From Synergistaceae bacterium (lineage in GTDB: Bacteria > Synergistota > Synergistia > Synergistales > Aminobacteriaceae): a stretch of DNA of 13,333 nucleotides. The position numbers and the translations under genes are program-made. The stretch spans positions 1-13,333 of the forward strand of contig JAITPZ010000024.1 in assembly GCA_031289165.1 (NCBI GenBank), written 5' to 3'. This document shows, piece by piece, positions 11,653 through 13,333 of the stretch. The notes under the pieces were generated by a model. That model was not told the DNA's origin. It did not search any database and saw nothing but the letters and a program-made list of their open reading frames with translations. How positions within the stretch are numbered: position 1 is the stretch's first letter; each line of letters starts with the position of its first letter.

Positions 11653-13333
11653 GTGAGGAAATTGGCACGAATAGAACTGAAACAGGCGCAGGAGGAAATG
11701 CAGGAGATTGTCGCCGAAGCCCCGATTATCAAAGGCGACAGCTTGTCCGACTCGGCGCTCGACCTGACGATTGGCGCGTTCGCCGTTGCTCTGGGTGTGT
11801 TCCATCTTTATACCGGCCTGACCGGACTCAGAGACTTCTATCTGCAGAGGGGCATCCACCTGGCGCTGGTCTTGCTGATCGCGTCGCTGTTCATGTTCAA
11901 AGGGGCGAAAAACAGGGTAACCCGGTTCTTATGCGCCGTTTTGACCGTGGGTTCCGTCTTTCCGTTCGCCTGCTTATTCAGCGACTATGAGTACTTCTCG
12001 ACTCGCCTGTGGGGAATAAACTTCGGTACTCTCGACTTCGCCAGCGGTCTTGTGCTGATAGTCGTGATATTCATAATCGGGTATAAAGTCGTGGACTGGA
12101 TCATGCCGGCTATAGCGGCCTCGTGCATCCTCTATATGTTCGTCGGAAAGTATCTGACGGGGATTTTGCGCACGGGATCCTACAAGGTGTCCACCGTCGT
12201 CGAACTCTGCTCCTGGAGCGATATGGGGATCTTCTCCACCCCCATCGGCGTGGCCGCGTCCTACCTCTATCTGTTTATTTTGTTTGGGACGTTCATCGAG
12301 TACATGGGGACGGGAGGTACGCTCATCGATCTGGCCAAGTGCATTGCGGGACGCAGCAGGGGCGGCCCGGCGAAAATAGCGGTTCTGAGCAGCGCGATGA
12401 TGGGCAGCATATCGGGCAGCCCTGTCGCAAACGTCCTCACGACGGGCGCGTTCTCGATCCCGTTCATGAAAAAGCTGGGCTTTTCTCCGGAGTACAGCGG
12501 AGCGGTGGAGGCGGTCGCCGCGACGGGGGGAATGATCCTGCCCCCCGTCATGGGAGTTCTCGCCTTCGCGATGGTGGACTACTCCGGTTTTCCCTATCAC
12601 AAAATCATACTGAGCGCTATCATTCCGGCCTGTCTCTATTACGTCGCCACCTTCCTGATCGTTCACTTTCACTCTCTGAAATTGGACATGAAAACGCTGG
12701 AAGAAAGCGAGATCACCCCTCTGAAGGAAATCCTGAAACATCAGTGGATCAAACTTGTACCGATCATGATTCTGGCCGTGCCGCTCTGTATGGGGTACAC
12801 TCCCCTGATAACCGTGAGTTGGGCCAGTCTTTCGCTGCTCCCCGTCAGCTTTATGGGCGGCCGGGAACAATGGCTGACCCCCAGGGCTCTGTTCCGGTGT
12901 TTTGTAAAGTCGGCCCGCAACATGCAGCTGATCACACTGCCCTGCGCGCTGGCGGGCATCATCGCGGGAATCCTTTCCGTCGCCGGGGTGGGCGTCAGGC
13001 TCTCCAGCAGTCTGCTCGGCATCGCGGGCGACAGCCTCCTCATCCTCCTGCTCCTGGTGGGAATCGTGACGTTCATCATGGGCTGCGGGCTCCCCGCGCT
13101 GCTTTGTTACATCATTCAGCTTCCTGTCACGATCCCCGCCATGATAGCCATGGGAATGCCCAAAATGGGCGCTCACCTGTTCGTCGTCTACATCTCTACC
13201 CTGGCGTTCATCACCCCTCCTGTCGGCATGTCCATCTACGCGGCGGCCGGCCTTGCCGGAGCGAGCTTTATGAAAGTGGGCATGAAGGCCTTCCAGGTCG
13301 GATCCGTGGCGTTTATGGTCCCGTTCATTTTTG
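11653..13333 (+). CDS. Fused TRAP transporter permease (DctQ-DctM type, TAXI class), C-terminus off the right edge
   Basis: An inner-membrane TRAP carrier with small (4TM) and large (12TM) subunits in one chain, which uses an ion gradient and an extracytoplasmic binding protein to import organic acids. The frame is open for 560 codons to the right edge. The N-terminal 4TM part spans about 36-165, with the usual RGIHLALVLL opening. The large-subunit signature is GTFIEYMGTG (from 212), GSISGSPVANVLTTGAFSIPFMK (from 251), then EAVAATGGMILPPVMGVLAFAM, all hallmarks of fused permeases that work with TAXI-type receptors. The start is uncertain: GTG at 11653 has AGAGGG close upstream; TTG at 11662 and ATG at 11698 are in frame. 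No receptor gene is visible; it probably lies beyond the right edge. Two LacI-type operators lie upstream. Confidence 0.92.
   Translation, partial: MRKLARIELKQAQEEMQEIVAEAPIIKGDSLSDSALDLTIGAFAVALGVFHLYTGLTGLRDFYLQRGIHLALVLLIASLFMFKGAKNRVTRFLCAVLTVGSVFPFACLFSDYEYFSTRLWGINFGTLDFASGLVLIVVIFIIGYKVVDWIMPAIAASCILYMFVGKYLTGILRTGSYKVSTVVELCSWSDMGIFSTPIGVAASYLYLFILFGTFIEYMGTGGTLIDLAKCIAGRSRGGPAKIAVLSSAMMGSISGSPVANVLTTGAFSIPFMKKLGFSPEYSGAVEAVAATGGMILPPVMGVLAFAMVDYSGFPYHKIILSAIIPACLYYVATFLIVHFHSLKLDMKTLEESEITPLKEILKHQWIKLVPIMILAVPLCMGYTPLITVSWASLSLLPVSFMGGREQWLTPRALFRCFVKSARNMQLITLPCALAGIIAGILSVAGVGVRLSSSLLGIAGDSLLILLLLVGIVTFIMGCGLPALLCYIIQLPVTIPAMIAMGMPKMGAHLFVVYISTLAFITPPVGMSIYAAAGLAGASFMKVGMKAFQVGSVAFMVPFIF

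Noticed and set aside
11974..13176. 400-codon minus-strand frame opposite the TRAP permease
   Set aside because: Charged His/Asp/Arg-rich composition is the mirror image of hydrophobic codons; the plus strand has unmistakable TRAP motifs.
1..13333. tRNA, rRNA, CRISPR arrays, transposases, phage genes
   Set aside because: None seen by eye in either strand; the only repeats are the short ones listed.

Overview
This 13.3 kb window covers a chromosomal replication origin and the genes around it. The DNA is GC-rich. Gene orientation flips at about position 3230-3556: cysteine desulfurase, acyl-ACP thioesterase and trkA are read leftwards, while dnaA, dnaN and recF are read rightwards. This is the usual leading-strand layout around oriC. 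The gene set (fused TRAP permease, DASS transporter, class-V desulfurase, dnaA-dnaN-recF) suggests an anaerobic, amino-acid or organic-acid using bacterium. Synergistota is my best guess from protein style, but no marker in the window proves it.

Region 1 (1-3226, minus strand) is a tightly packed operon. Cysteine desulfurase overlaps the acyl-ACP thioesterase by 19 bp, and the thioesterase overlaps trkA by 4 bp (ATGA). TrkA runs off the left edge. The desulfurase carries an in-frame run of 18-bp repeats.

Region 2 (3227-7792) is the replication block. An AT-rich stretch and four good DnaA boxes lie upstream of dnaA, and the candidate dnaA -10 element sits on top of one box and beside another. 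A second box cluster lies between dnaA and dnaN, followed by DnaA-trio-like triplets and an AT-rich palindromic stretch; this looks like the unwinding site of a bipartite origin. DnaN has a tail of about 118 residues, acidic and low in complexity, ending in a tip that resembles the end of SSB. recF follows 22 bp later.

Region 3 (7793-8780) holds a HAD-family phosphatase gene flanked by two copies of a 54-bp hairpin-rich repeat in inverted orientation (2 mismatches between copies).

Region 4 (8781-13333) is a transport module. A LacI-family regulator and a DASS/SLC13 carrier are read leftwards as an operon, and a fused TRAP permease (cut by the right edge) is read rightwards. The 427-bp divergent region has two LacI-type operators about 132 bp apart, one overlapping the candidate lacI promoter and one downstream of a candidate TRAP promoter. 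The regulator therefore probably controls both transporters and itself.
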